Positions 1 through 8,500 of a DNA stretch of 64,000 bases are shown here, piece after piece. The notes under the pieces were generated by a model that was given only the letters and a program-made list of their open reading frames with translations, had not been told where the DNA came from and did not search any database. Origin of the DNA: Janthinobacterium tructae (GTDB taxonomy: Bacteria > Pseudomonadota > Gammaproteobacteria > Burkholderiales > Burkholderiaceae_D); assembly GCF_006517255.1 (NCBI RefSeq), contig NZ_CP041185.1, positions 5,766,001-5,830,000 on the forward strand. Direction: 5' to 3'. A program made the position numbers and the translations under genes. Every line of letters starts with the position of its first letter. Within the stretch, counting starts at the first letter, position 1.

Positions 1-713
1 CGCCGGGCCAGTTCCGCGAATCGGCCGGCAGCAACCGCATCTTCTTCGTCGAGGGCGTCAGTGGCGAGAAGAATGTGGTGCAGAACGTCTTCGTCAATAC
101 CGTCGATGAAAAAGGCAGCGCCGTCGTCGTCGTCGCCAAAGAAGGCGTGATCAATACCGACGCCAAGGGCGAACGCTTCCTGGTGCTCAAGAGCGGCCGC
201 CGCTACCAGGGCGTGCCGACGCAGGCGGACTTCCAGACCATGGAATTCGAGCAGTACATCATGCGCATCGAGAGCAAGCAGCAGGAACTGGGCGCGGAAC
301 TGGGCGTGCGCGCCATGAGCACCATGGCGCTCATCGCCGATCCGAATCCCTACACCATGGCTGAATTGCTGTGGCGCGTCAGTGCGCCCATGATCGGCCT
401 GATGCTGATCCTGCTGGCCATTCCGCTGGGCTTTGTCAATCCGCGCGCCGGCAGTTCGGCCAACCTGATCGTGGCCCTGCTGATTTTCTTTACGTACAGC
501 AATCTTATCAAGGTCGTCGAAGCGAGCGTGAAACAGGGGCGCCTGACATTCGGCCTGGCCTGGTGGCCGCTGCACCTGCTGGCGGCACTGGCCGTGGTGG
601 CGCTGTTCGTGTGGCGCCTGAATGTGAATCACCGCTATCATCCGCTGGTCCTGCTGGCGTCCTTCAAGCGCGCGCGGCGCGCCGGCAAACCAAGTAAAGC
701 GGTATCGAAATGA
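1..713 (+). CDS. lptF: LPS export permease LptF, 3' part (5' end outside window)
   Basis: The reading frame is open from base 3 and has no start in the window, so this is the C-terminal ~236 residues of LptF. With LptG it forms the inner-membrane part of the LptB2FG transporter that extracts lipopolysaccharide. The visible part starts in the periplasmic beta-jellyroll region and ends with the three C-terminal membrane helices typical of the YjgP/YjgQ family (around bases 370-640). The lptG start overlaps its stop by four bases (ATGA at 710-713). The order lptF-lptG is the usual one. An internal GTG at 75 is not a real start because the family fold continues upstream of it. Confidence 0.95.
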   Translation, partial: PGQFRESAGSNRIFFVEGVSGEKNVVQNVFVNTVDEKGSAVVVVAKEGVINTDAKGERFLVLKSGRRYQGVPTQADFQTMEFEQYIMRIESKQQELGAELGVRAMSTMALIADPNPYTMAELLWRVSAPMIGLMLILLAIPLGFVNPRAGSSANLIVALLIFFTYSNLIKVVEASVKQGRLTFGLAWWPLHLLAALAVVALFVWRLNVNHRYHPLVLLASFKRARRAGKPSKAVSK

Positions 714-1879
714 AGATTTTACAGCGCTATTTTGCGGTCTCGATATTCCAGGCGGTGCTGTTCGTGCTGCTGGCCTTCCTGGCACTGCAAGCCTTCATCG
801 ACCTGACGGGCGAGCTGCCGAAGGTGGGCCGCAACGGCTACACCATCCAGTATGCCTTCCTGTATGTGCTGGTGCTGGTGCCGGGGCATGTGTACGAGGT
901 GATGCCGATTGCGGCACTGATCGGCACGATCTACACGATGGCGCAGTTCGCGGCCAGTTCCGAATTTACCATCATGCGCGCCTCGAGCATGTCGACGGCG
1001 ATGGCGGCCGGTTTCCTGTTCCGCATCGGTATCGTCTTCGTGGTCATCACCTTCATCTTTGGTGAGCTGATCACGCCGCGTACCGAGCCGCTGGCCGAAC
1101 GCCTCAAGCTGACGTCGCGCGGCGCGGCCGTGTCGAGCGAGTTTCGCTCGGGCCTGTGGACCAAGGACATGGTCAAGAGCGACGGCCTGACGGGCACCGT
1201 CACCGGTTCGCGCTTTTTTAATGTGGGCGAAGCGCGTCCGGACGGCCAGCTGAAAAACGTCAAGCTGTATGAATTTGATACCGATATGCGTTTGCGCACC
1301 CTGACCGTGGCCAAGGGGGCGACGTATCAGGGCAATAATATCTGGCGCCTGACCGATGTGACGGAAACCTCGTTCTCGAACAGCGCGGCGACCTCGCCCG
1401 GCTTCGAACCGAAGCTGGCGAACTACTTTGGGCAGGAAACGAGCCTGGTGCGCACGGTACAGAGCGCCAGCAAGGACATGACGTCGGAAGTGACGCCGAA
1501 GATCCTGACGGTGTCGGCTTCCGATCCCGAGCGCATGTCGGCCAGCGAACTGGCCGTGTACACGCGCCACCTGGCCGAGAACAAGCAGGAAACCGAGCGT
1601 TTCCGCATCGCTTTCTGGAAAAAGCTGATCGATCCACTGGCCATCTTCGTGTTGATGGCGCTGGCGCTGCCGTTCGCCTACATGCACACGCGCAGCGGCG
1701 GCATCAGCCTGAAGATCTTCATCGGCATCATGATCGGCGTGAGCTTCATGCTGGTCAACACGCTGTTTTCGCATCTTGGGCTGCTCAGTACCTGGCCGGC
1801 CTTCCTGACGGCGGTGGCGCCGAGCACCCTGTATCTGCTGCTGGCGCTGGGCGCCTTGTGGTGGGTGGAAAGACACTAA
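710..1879 (+). CDS. lptG: LPS export permease LptG
   Basis: A 389-residue YjgP/YjgQ family permease, the partner of LptF in LPS export from the inner membrane to the periplasmic bridge. An N-terminal helix around residues 10-32 and helices around 60-80 and 100-118 come first. A periplasmic domain (~130-290) follows, and then three C-terminal helices (~305-385). Length and topology match the family. It is translationally coupled to lptF (ATGA), and its stop overlaps the next start by one base (TAATG at 1877-1881), so one transcript probably carries the whole run to 3257. Confidence 0.95.
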   Translation: MKILQRYFAVSIFQAVLFVLLAFLALQAFIDLTGELPKVGRNGYTIQYAFLYVLVLVPGHVYEVMPIAALIGTIYTMAQFAASSEFTIMRASSMSTAMAAGFLFRIGIVFVVITFIFGELITPRTEPLAERLKLTSRGAAVSSEFRSGLWTKDMVKSDGLTGTVTGSRFFNVGEARPDGQLKNVKLYEFDTDMRLRTLTVAKGATYQGNNIWRLTDVTETSFSNSAATSPGFEPKLANYFGQETSLVRTVQSASKDMTSEVTPKILTVSASDPERMSASELAVYTRHLAENKQETERFRIAFWKKLIDPLAIFVLMALALPFAYMHTRSGGISLKIFIGIMIGVSFMLVNTLFSHLGLLSTWPAFLTAVAPSTLYLLLALGALWWVERH

Positions 1880-2286
1880 TGGAGACGAACGTGCAACAGG
1901 CACTGATCTTGTTTGCCCATGGCGCGCGCGCCGCATCGTGGGCCGCGCCCTTCGAGCGCCTGCGTGACCTGAGCCAGGCGCGCATGCCCGGCACCAGCGT
2001 GCACCTGGCCTTCCTGGAGCTGATGACGCCGCGCCTGCCCGAACTGGTGGCGACCCTGCTGGCCGAGCTGCCCGCCGGCGCCATCCTGGACGTTACCGTG
2101 GTGCCCGTGTTCCTGGGGCAGGGCGGGCATGTGCTGCGCGACTTGCCGCTGTTGCTGGAAGAATTGCGCCAGCAGCATCCGGCACTGCGCCTGAAGGTGG
2201 TCGAGGCGGTGGGTGAGAACGCCAGTGTACTGGCCGCCATCGCCGATTACTGCGTGGCGGCGCCAGGCTCCAGCCCTCTGCCTTGA
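1879..2286 (+). CDS. cbiX: CbiX/SirB-type sirohydrochlorin chelatase, small form
   Basis: A 135-residue single-domain chelatase of the CbiX small/SirB type. It probably inserts Fe2+ (or Co2+) into sirohydrochlorin. The N-terminal strand ends in LFAHGAR with His14 as the expected metal/catalytic histidine. A second conserved site, GQGGHVLRDLP, places His84. The ATG at 1879 overlaps the lptG stop; an upstream GTG at 1858 in the same frame lies inside lptG and is less likely. The gene sits away from the sulfite reductase block (8493-10181), but its product would supply the siroheme that enzyme needs. Iron rather than cobalt specificity is inferred from that context. Confidence 0.85.
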   Translation: METNVQQALILFAHGARAASWAAPFERLRDLSQARMPGTSVHLAFLELMTPRLPELVATLLAELPAGAILDVTVVPVFLGQGGHVLRDLPLLLEELRQQHPALRLKVVEAVGENASVLAAIADYCVAAPGSSPLP

Positions 2287-3257
2287 GCGGCATCGACATC
2301 GACATCGTCTACCTGTGGGTTGACGGCGCCGATCCCGCCTGGCGCACGCGCCGGCAGCACGCCTATGCCGCCTGGGCGCAGGCGCATCCCGGCCAGTTGG
2401 CCCTGCACGGCAACGTGGCGGGGCGCTATCGCGACAACGGCGAACTGCGCTACAACCTGCGCGCGCTCGAGCGCTTCTTCCCCGGCCACGGACACATCTA
2501 CCTGCTGACGGACCGGCAAGTGCCACACTGGCTGCGCGTTTCACCGCGCCTGACGGTGATCGACCATGCCAGCCTGATGCCCGGCGCCTCCCTGCCCGTG
2601 TTCGACTCCGGCCATATCGAATCGTACCTGCACCATATTCCCGGCTTGTCCGAACGCTTCCTGTACCTGAACGACGACGTATTTTTTGGCGCGCCGTTCG
2701 AGCCCGCATTCTGGTTTGGCGGGGAAGGGGAGGGGCGTCTGAGTGTGTTTACGGAGAGCGCGCTGCAGCCCGATTTGCAGGACTTGCGCGCCGACGTGGC
2801 GGCGCCCGTGAATTGCGCCACCTTGTCGCGGCAATGGTTGTCGGCGCAGTACGCCGATTACCGGCATGAACCGCGCCTGTATGCGCATGCGCCGCGGCCC
2901 ATGCTGAAAAGCGCGCTGCATGCACTGGAAGGGCTGGCGCCGGCCATGTTTGCCAGCGTGCGCGCGACGGTGTTCCGTTCCTGGCAGGTGCCGGCATTGC
3001 TGCCCGACCTGGTGCCGCGCTGGATGGTGCATCAGGGCGTGGCGCGCTCGCGCATGCTCGACCCGCTGCATATTGCCAGTGGCGACGTGGATGCGCCGCG
3101 GCAGCTCGAGGAGCTGGCGGCGCGTTTCGGCCGTTTGCCGTTTTTCTGCATCAACGATACCTGCGACGAGGCCGACGATGACGATCCGCGCCTGCTGCGC
3201 GTGGCCGCGACCTTGCAGCGGCTGCTGCCGCTGCCATCCTCATTCGAAGGCGCTTAA
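2283..3257 (+). CDS. Stealth-family protein (predicted sugar-1-phosphate transferase)
   Basis: A 324-residue protein with the conserved regions of the Stealth family, which includes bacterial capsule phosphotransferases and the human GlcNAc-1-phosphotransferase alpha/beta subunit. CR1 is at the N-terminus (IVYLWVDGADPAW). CR2 spans about residues 48-135, with RDNGELRYNLRALE, LTDRQVPHWL, GHIESYLHHI and the acidic LNDDVFFG. A CR3-like stretch lies near 205-240 and a CR4-like CINDT near the end. The start is TTG at 2283, overlapping the chelatase stop (TTGA). No signal peptide or membrane helix is visible, so it is probably cytoplasmic. Acting on a surface polysaccharide is inferred from the family and the nearby lpt genes; the acceptor is unknown. 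Its 3' end overlaps the convergent gene by four bases. Confidence 0.85.
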   Translation: MSGIDIDIVYLWVDGADPAWRTRRQHAYAAWAQAHPGQLALHGNVAGRYRDNGELRYNLRALERFFPGHGHIYLLTDRQVPHWLRVSPRLTVIDHASLMPGASLPVFDSGHIESYLHHIPGLSERFLYLNDDVFFGAPFEPAFWFGGEGEGRLSVFTESALQPDLQDLRADVAAPVNCATLSRQWLSAQYADYRHEPRLYAHAPRPMLKSALHALEGLAPAMFASVRATVFRSWQVPALLPDLVPRWMVHQGVARSRMLDPLHIASGDVDAPRQLEELAARFGRLPFFCINDTCDEADDDDPRLLRVAATLQRLLPLPSSFEGA

Positions 3258-3904
3258 GCCGCTTTCCTGTTTGGCGCCAGGCTGATGCGGGCGGCGGCCG
3301 TGGTGTCGGACAGCGACGCGAGGAACAGCAGCAAATAGGCGCCCAGTTCGAAGACTTCCTCGCCCAGCAGCGCGTAAGCGTCCGGCATGCCGTGAAATAC
3401 CTTCTTGTCGAAAGGCCAGCCAGCGACCATCAGCAAGCCGCCGATGGCTGTCAGGATGGTGATGCGCATGCTGAAAATCTGCGGCGCAAGGGAAAACACC
3501 TTGCGCGCGCGCGGCGCGAAGAAAATCAGCACGCGTATCAGGATCAGCAATTCCACCACGCGCAGGGCTTTTTCAAGCTGTGCCCAGGCCGGTGCCGTAC
3601 CGAACTGGTCGATATCGAGTTCGCGCAGCAGGAATCCGAACAGCAGGGCCGACAAGCCTGCATGCATGAGGAAACGCAGGGACTGGCGGTCAGGCTCTTG
3701 CCATGCGCGCACGCCGTGCACCGTACAGGCCAGGGCCAGGAACAGCGCCTGCAGCCATTCCAGTAAATGGTTTTCATCGTCGATATCTGGAAACACCGTC
3801 CACAGGGCGATGGAGGCAGCCATGCTCAGGAGTACTGCGCTGGCGACGCCGGCATTGCTGCGGCTGAGCGAAGTCAGGGCTTCGCGCACGGAAGTGAAAT
3901 TCAT
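3254..3904 (-). CDS. Six-helix integral membrane protein, unknown function
   Basis: A 216-residue protein I do not recognise. It has about six hydrophobic segments (near residues 20-38, 48-66, 77-96, 110-126, 148-165 and 180-200), an Arg-rich cytoplasmic loop around 127-136, and a polar tail. It is alone on its strand between the convergent Stealth gene and cobA. The 247-base region upstream holds a near-perfect palindrome (4114-4135) that could be a regulatory site. I see no enzymatic motif. Confidence 0.75.
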   Translation of the reverse strand: MNFTSVREALTSLSRSNAGVASAVLLSMAASIALWTVFPDIDDENHLLEWLQALFLALACTVHGVRAWQEPDRQSLRFLMHAGLSALLFGFLLRELDIDQFGTAPAWAQLEKALRVVELLILIRVLIFFAPRARKVFSLAPQIFSMRITILTAIGGLLMVAGWPFDKKVFHGMPDAYALLGEEVFELGAYLLLFLASLSDTTAAARISLAPNRKAA

Positions 3905-4113
3905 GTGTGATCGTAAGGCTAAAGTTGCGCGGCGCGATATTGCAGCCTGCGGGCGCAGCTTTTTTCGGGGAGACTGCTGCGCGGTTCCCGTCAGCGGGGA
4001 TGCCGCACAGCAAGCGCTATGGCGGGGTGTAGCGCAATTTTATTGCTATCACGCAACAACTTCTCGAGAAAAGATGCGGGTGCATCGTATCATGTTTCTT
4101 TTGAAGACGTCGG

Positions 4114-4135
4114 TTACTGACTTTAAAGTCGGTAA
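4114..4135. promoter_or_regulatory. 22-bp near-perfect palindrome
   Basis: The core GACTTTAAAGTC (4119-4130) is a perfect 12-bp palindrome, and flanking TTAC/GTAA extend it to 22 bp with one mismatched pair. It lies in the 247-base gap between the cobA stop and the start of the 3254-3904 gene. No T-tract follows on either strand, so it looks more like a protein-binding site than a terminator. The rest of the gap holds nothing I can assign. Confidence 0.4.
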
Positions 4136-4151
4136 AATACGGTGTATTTAT

Positions 4152-4916
4152 TCAGGCATGGCGCAGCAGAACAGCAGCCTCATCTTCGATGGCCTGGTGC
4201 GCGCGCATGGCCATGGCGTCGCCCAGCATCACCAGCACAGGGCCGTGGGTGTCGCCCAGGCCATGCGCCAGGGCGCTCAGCGTCAGGCGTACGATGCGCT
4301 GGTCCGGGCGGCTGCAGTTTTCAATCACCACCACGGGCGTGTCAATGTGCCGGCCTTGGGCCAGCAGGCGCTGCGCCGTGGCGATGGCTTCGCGTCCGCC
4401 CATGTATTGCACCAAGGTATCGCAGTCGGGAATGCGCGTCTGCTCAGGTTCGCCCGGCGCCGTGCTGGAGGTAAAGAAGGCCACGCTGCGCGAGACGCCC
4501 CGCTTGGTCAGCGGTTGCAAGGTGGCGGCGGCCGCCGCCAGGGCCGTGGTAATGCCGGGCACCACTTCGACGGCGATGCCCGCTTCTTCCAGCGCCCGCA
4601 GCTCTTCGTCGGCACGGCCGAACAGCATGGGGTCGCCCCCTTTCAGGCGCACGACGAGGGCGTGCTTGCGCGCATTGTCGACGAGTTGCTTGTTGATGAA
4701 GGCTTGCGCCGTCGACAACTGGCCGCAGCGCTTGCCGACCAGAATCTTTTGCGCCTGGGGACACAGCTCCAGCATCTCGCTTGTCACCAGCGCGTCGTGC
4801 AGCACGACGTCTGCTTGCGCCAGCAGGCGCGCGCCGCGCAAGGTCATCAAATCTTGCGCGCCGGGGCCGGCACCGATCAGGTAGACCTTGCCAGGGAGAG
4901 ATGGGGAGCTGTTCAT
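4152..4916 (-). CDS. cobA: Uroporphyrinogen-III C-methyltransferase (SUMT)
   Basis: A 254-residue SAM-dependent enzyme that methylates uroporphyrinogen III twice to give precorrin-2, the first committed step to siroheme and B12. The SUMT signatures are clear: VYLIGAGPG near residue 11 and RLKGGDPMLFGR near residue 90. The length fits the stand-alone enzyme rather than the larger CysG fusion, so the dehydrogenase/chelatase half is absent here. It is the last gene of the sulfate assimilation block, 29 bases after cysN, where it feeds siroheme to the sulfite reductase. Confidence 0.95.
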   Translation of the reverse strand: MNSSPSLPGKVYLIGAGPGAQDLMTLRGARLLAQADVVLHDALVTSEMLELCPQAQKILVGKRCGQLSTAQAFINKQLVDNARKHALVVRLKGGDPMLFGRADEELRALEEAGIAVEVVPGITTALAAAAATLQPLTKRGVSRSVAFFTSSTAPGEPEQTRIPDCDTLVQYMGGREAIATAQRLLAQGRHIDTPVVVIENCSRPDQRIVRLTLSALAHGLGDTHGPVLVMLGDAMAMRAHQAIEDEAAVLLRHA

Positions 4917-4945
4917 ATGGCTGCCTTTCTTGGTCGAAACGCGGC

Positions 4946-6262
4946 TTACAGCCGAACCATACCGGCCGCGACCGTCTGGTGGGTCACTTCATCGATCAGG
5001 ATAAACGCGCCCGTGGCGCGGATATCGGCATACGCGTCGGCTGCCAGCGCCTGCTGCACGTTCAGGCTGATGCGGGCGATGTCGTTCAGCTTCAAGCCTT
5101 CGGCCGGATGGCGCTGCTGCGTATTGATGTCGAGGATCGAATCGATCGCCGTCACCTTGGCCGCCGTCTGTTTCGTGCCGTGCTTGATCCAGTACTTGCG
5201 GCGCAGGTCCAGCGCGTCTTCGGACAGCCAGCACACGTCGGCCACTACTGTTTTCAGCAGGGTGGCAGGGCGCTCGCTGCTGGCCAGCAAGTCGCCGCGC
5301 GAAATATCGAGGTATTCATTGAGCAGCAAGGTGACGGACTGGCCCACCACGGCCGTTGGCAGCGAGCCGTCCAGCGTGACGATATCCTTGACCGTTGCCG
5401 TCTGGCCCGAGGGCTGCACCACCAGGGTGTCGCCGATGCTGACCTTGCCCGCCTCGATGCGGCCCATGTAGCCGCGGAAGTCGTTTGCTTCGTGGCCATT
5501 GTGGCGCGCCACCAGCTGCACCGGGAAGCGGAATGGCGTGTCGTGCGATTCGTCGTAGACGGACAGCGATTCAAGCAGTTCGATCAGGGTCGGGCCCGTG
5601 TACCAGCCCAGCTTGTCGCCGCGTTCGACGACGTTGTCGCCCGTCAAGGCGGACAGCGGGATCGGCGTGATGTCCTTCAAGCCCAGCGACTGGGCGAATG
5701 TGCGGTAGGCAGCGACGATGCGGTTATATACCGTCTCATCGTAGTCGATCAGGTCCATCTTGTTGACGGCGACGACCACGTGCTCGATCTGCAGCAAATG
5801 GGCAATCGTCGAATGACGTTTGGTCTGGATCAACAGCTCCACGCTGCCATCGTCACCGAGTTTGACTTTCGAGACGTCGATCAGGATGATGACGGCGTCG
5901 GCCGTGGACGCCCCCGTGACCATGTTGCGCGTGTACTGTTCATGGCCCGGCGTGTCGGCGATGATGAACTTGCGTTTCGGCGTGGCGAAATAACGGTAGG
6001 CCACGTCAATGGTGATGCCTTGCTCGCGTTCCGCTTCCAGGCCGTCCGTCAGCAGCGACAGGTCGACCGTGTCGCCCACCGTGCGCTTGTGCTTGGAGCG
6101 CGACATGGCGTCGAGCTGATCGGCGAAGATGCCCTTGCTGTCGAACAGCAAGCGGCCGATCAGGGTGCTCTTGCCGTCATCGACGGAACCGGCCGTGATA
6201 AAGCGCAACATGCCGCGTTCAACGCTGTCGGTGAGAGTGGTGTTGGAGATTGCTGCGTTCAT
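4946..6262 (-). CDS. cysN: Sulfate adenylyltransferase subunit 1 (GTPase)
   Basis: A 438-residue EF-Tu-like GTPase that couples GTP hydrolysis to adenylation of sulfate by CysD. The P-loop GSVDDGKST is at residues 25-33, with DTPGHEQYTRNM and NKMDLI downstream as the other GTPase motifs, then two beta-barrel domains. It ends without the APS kinase domain found in CysNC fusions. Its ATG overlaps the cysD stop by one base (TAATG on the minus strand). Confidence 0.97.
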   Translation of the reverse strand: MNAAISNTTLTDSVERGMLRFITAGSVDDGKSTLIGRLLFDSKGIFADQLDAMSRSKHKRTVGDTVDLSLLTDGLEAEREQGITIDVAYRYFATPKRKFIIADTPGHEQYTRNMVTGASTADAVIILIDVSKVKLGDDGSVELLIQTKRHSTIAHLLQIEHVVVAVNKMDLIDYDETVYNRIVAAYRTFAQSLGLKDITPIPLSALTGDNVVERGDKLGWYTGPTLIELLESLSVYDESHDTPFRFPVQLVARHNGHEANDFRGYMGRIEAGKVSIGDTLVVQPSGQTATVKDIVTLDGSLPTAVVGQSVTLLLNEYLDISRGDLLASSERPATLLKTVVADVCWLSEDALDLRRKYWIKHGTKQTAAKVTAIDSILDINTQQRHPAEGLKLNDIARISLNVQQALAADAYADIRATGAFILIDEVTHQTVAAGMVRL

Positions 6263-7173
6263 TAGAAATACCCTGCTTTCTTGCGTTTTTCCATCGAGGC
6301 TTCGGAAGTCTGGTCATCCATGCGGGTGGCGCCCCGTTCCGTGATTTGCGTGATTGCCGTCTCGGCGATGATGGCGTCGACCGTGGCCGCATCGGACGAG
6401 ACGGGGCAGGTGCACGAGATATCGCCCACCGTGCGGAAGCGCACGACTTGCGTTTCCACCGTTTCGCCTTCGCGTGGCGGCGTCAGATCGGTCAGCGGCA
6501 CCAATAAACCGTTGCGTGGGATCACCTGGCGCTCGTGCGCAAAGTAGATCGGCGGCAATTCCAGCTTTTCGCGGGCGATGTATTGCCACACGTCCAGTTC
6601 GGTCCAGTTCGAGATGGGGAAGACGCGCATGTTTTCACCCGGATGCACGCGCGTGTTATACAAATCCCACAATTCGGGGCGCTGGGCTTTCGGGTCCCAG
6701 GCGCCGAATTCGTCGCGGAAGGAAAAGATGCGTTCCTTGGCGCGGGCCTTCTCTTCATCGCGGCGCGCGCCGCCGATGCAGGCGTCAAATTTGTATTCGG
6801 CAATCGTTTCCAGCAAGGTCACGGCTTGCGCCGCATTGCGCGAATCCGTGGCCGGGTTACGCAGGCGCACGGTGCCGCGCTGGATCGAATCTTCGACGGA
6901 GCCGACGATCAGGCGCTCGCCCAGTTCCGCCACTTTCTTGTCGCGGAACGTGATGACTTCCGGGAAGTTGTGGCCCGTGTCGATATGCACGAGGGGGAAT
7001 GGAAACTTGCCTGGGCGGAAGGCTTTTTCAGCCAAACGCAGCAGGACGACGGAATCTTTGCCGCCCGAGAACAGCAGGGCGGGATTGGCCGATTCGGCCG
7101 CCACTTCGCGCAGGATGTGGATGGCTTCCGATTCAAGGCTGTCGAGGTGACGCTGGTTCAAAATATTGCTCAT
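6262..7173 (-). CDS. cysD: Sulfate adenylyltransferase subunit 2
   Basis: A 303-residue PP-loop enzyme, the catalytic half of ATP sulfurylase (ATP + sulfate to APS + PPi). The PP-loop FSGGKDS is at residues 35-41, with GGARRDEEKARAKER and FPISNWTELDVW further on, as in CysD. The length matches the E. coli protein closely. It is followed without a gap by cysN and preceded by cysH after 40 bases. Confidence 0.97.
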   Translation of the reverse strand: MSNILNQRHLDSLESEAIHILREVAAESANPALLFSGGKDSVVLLRLAEKAFRPGKFPFPLVHIDTGHNFPEVITFRDKKVAELGERLIVGSVEDSIQRGTVRLRNPATDSRNAAQAVTLLETIAEYKFDACIGGARRDEEKARAKERIFSFRDEFGAWDPKAQRPELWDLYNTRVHPGENMRVFPISNWTELDVWQYIAREKLELPPIYFAHERQVIPRNGLLVPLTDLTPPREGETVETQVVRFRTVGDISCTCPVSSDAATVDAIIAETAITQITERGATRMDDQTSEASMEKRKKAGYF

Positions 7174-7213
7174 ATGGTGTACTTTCTTGTTCTGCTGAGT
7201 CTGTTGTGTCTGT

Positions 7214-7930
7214 TCAGGCTGCCACGGATTTGATGCGTATCAACTTGCCGTCCACCATGTGCAGGCCGCATTCCTTGGAGTCCGGGTTTTCCCACCACCA
7301 GCGTCCGGCGCGCACATCTTCGCCCGGCTGCACGGCCCGCGTGCACGGTTCGCAGCCGATCGACGGGTAGCCCTGGTCGTGCAGCGCGTTGTAGGGCACG
7401 TCGTTGGCACGGATATAGTCCCACACATCCTGCTCGGACCAGTCGGCCAGCGGATTAAATTTTGTCATCGCGTGCGCCGGATCGTCTTCCTGCACGTGCA
7501 GTTCGGCGCGCGTGGTGGACTGGGCGCGGCGCTGGCCCGTGACCCAGGCCTTGTTGCCGGCCAGGGCGCGGCCCAGCGGCTCGACCTTGCGGATGCGGCA
7601 GCATTCGCGGCGCATCTCGACGCTGTTGTAGAACGCATTGAGGCCATTCTGTTCCACGTAGGCGGCCACCGCTGCGGGCTGCGGGCGGTACAGGGTGATG
7701 TCGTGGTCGTAGCGAGCCTTGACCTTGTCGAGCACGGCCAGGGTTTCCTGGTGCAGCCGGCCTGTTTCCAGGGAAAAGATGCCGATTGGCAGCTTTGCCT
7801 TGAGAATCATGTCGGTCAGCACCATGTCTTCGGCTGCCAGGCTGGACGCGAACACGGCCGGCGAGAATTCCGCGGCGATGCGTGTCAGCGTTTGCTCGGT
7901 GGCGTCAATCAAAGAAGTCAAATCGCTCAT
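7214..7930 (-). CDS. cysH: Adenylyl-sulfate (APS) reductase
   Basis: A 238-residue thioredoxin-dependent reductase of the PAPS/APS reductase family. The catalytic ECGLH motif is at the C-terminus (Cys221). It also has the paired cysteines CC at 110-111 and CxxC at 193-196 that bind a [4Fe-4S] cluster in assimilatory APS reductases; E. coli-type PAPS reductases lack them. With no APS kinase in the window, APS is the likely substrate and sulfite the product. The ATG at 7930 lies 9 bases after the stop of the DUF934 gene. Confidence 0.95.
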   Translation of the reverse strand: MSDLTSLIDATEQTLTRIAAEFSPAVFASSLAAEDMVLTDMILKAKLPIGIFSLETGRLHQETLAVLDKVKARYDHDITLYRPQPAAVAAYVEQNGLNAFYNSVEMRRECCRIRKVEPLGRALAGNKAWVTGQRRAQSTTRAELHVQEDDPAHAMTKFNPLADWSEQDVWDYIRANDVPYNALHDQGYPSIGCEPCTRAVQPGEDVRAGRWWWENPDSKECGLHMVDGKLIRIKSVAA

Positions 7931-7939
7931 GATTGGTCC

Positions 7940-8500
7940 TCAGATGCCGGCCGCGTTGTCGAGGTCAGGATTCTGGCCTTCGCGCTGGTGGCGGCGGAAC
8001 AGCGGCGATTTCTGATCCCACGAGGCTTGGTAGGTTTCTGAAAAGACCGATAAACCTTTCAGGGCGTCATGGATGCTGCGGTCGGGCCGCGTCGCATAAG
8101 CGTCAAAGCCTACCCTGTGCATGGAAAACAGCTGGTCGCGCAGCACGTCGCCGATGGCGCGCAATTCACCCTGGAAACCCAGGCGGGCGCGCAGGTTGAA
8201 GGCGATGGAATAGCCGCGGCCATCCGTGAATTTCGGGAAGTCCACGCCGATGACGGGCAGTTGCGCCACGTCGGCGGCCAGTTCTTCCGGGCGCTCGTCG
8301 CTGGCCAGCCAGACGCCGATGTCGGGCAGGCGCGCGGCCAGGGTATCGCGCTGGGCTTGCCACACGGGCAGCGGTACGATGACCTTGCCGGCAGGCACGA
8401 CCACCGTTTCCGGCGTGTCGTTTTCATCGAGGCGCAGCAAGCCCCAGGTATTTGGCACCACGGCGGCGTTCTTGATGATTTCTTCGCGTACTTCAAACAT
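7940..8500 (-). CDS. DUF934 family protein linked to sulfite reductase
   Basis: A 186-residue protein recognisable as DUF934, a family of unknown biochemical role commonly found next to this type of sulfite reductase and cysH in proteobacteria. Features include WGLLRLDEN near residue 20, PLPVWQAQRD, the central VDFPKFTDGRGYS, and a conserved C-terminal part with RVGFDAYATR. The start chosen is ATG at 8500, which overlaps the upstream sulfite reductase by 8 bases; longer frames upstream run through sulfite reductase coding sequence. Its position suggests a role in reductase assembly or electron supply, which is inference. Confidence 0.9.
   Translation of the reverse strand: MFEVREEIIKNAAVVPNTWGLLRLDENDTPETVVVPAGKVIVPLPVWQAQRDTLAARLPDIGVWLASDERPEELAADVAQLPVIGVDFPKFTDGRGYSIAFNLRARLGFQGELRAIGDVLRDQLFSMHRVGFDAYATRPDRSIHDALKGLSVFSETYQASWDQKSPLFRRHQREGQNPDLDNAAGI

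Noticed and set aside
4101..4126. Plus-strand promoter-like TTGAAG - 17 - TAAAGT
   Set aside because: No plus-strand gene follows; the downstream genes are on the minus strand, and the match is moderate.
3405..5471. A 688-codon plus-strand frame across 3405-5471
   Set aside because: It runs antisense through the unknown membrane gene, cobA and cysN, all well supported on the minus strand, and its product has no family-like sequence.
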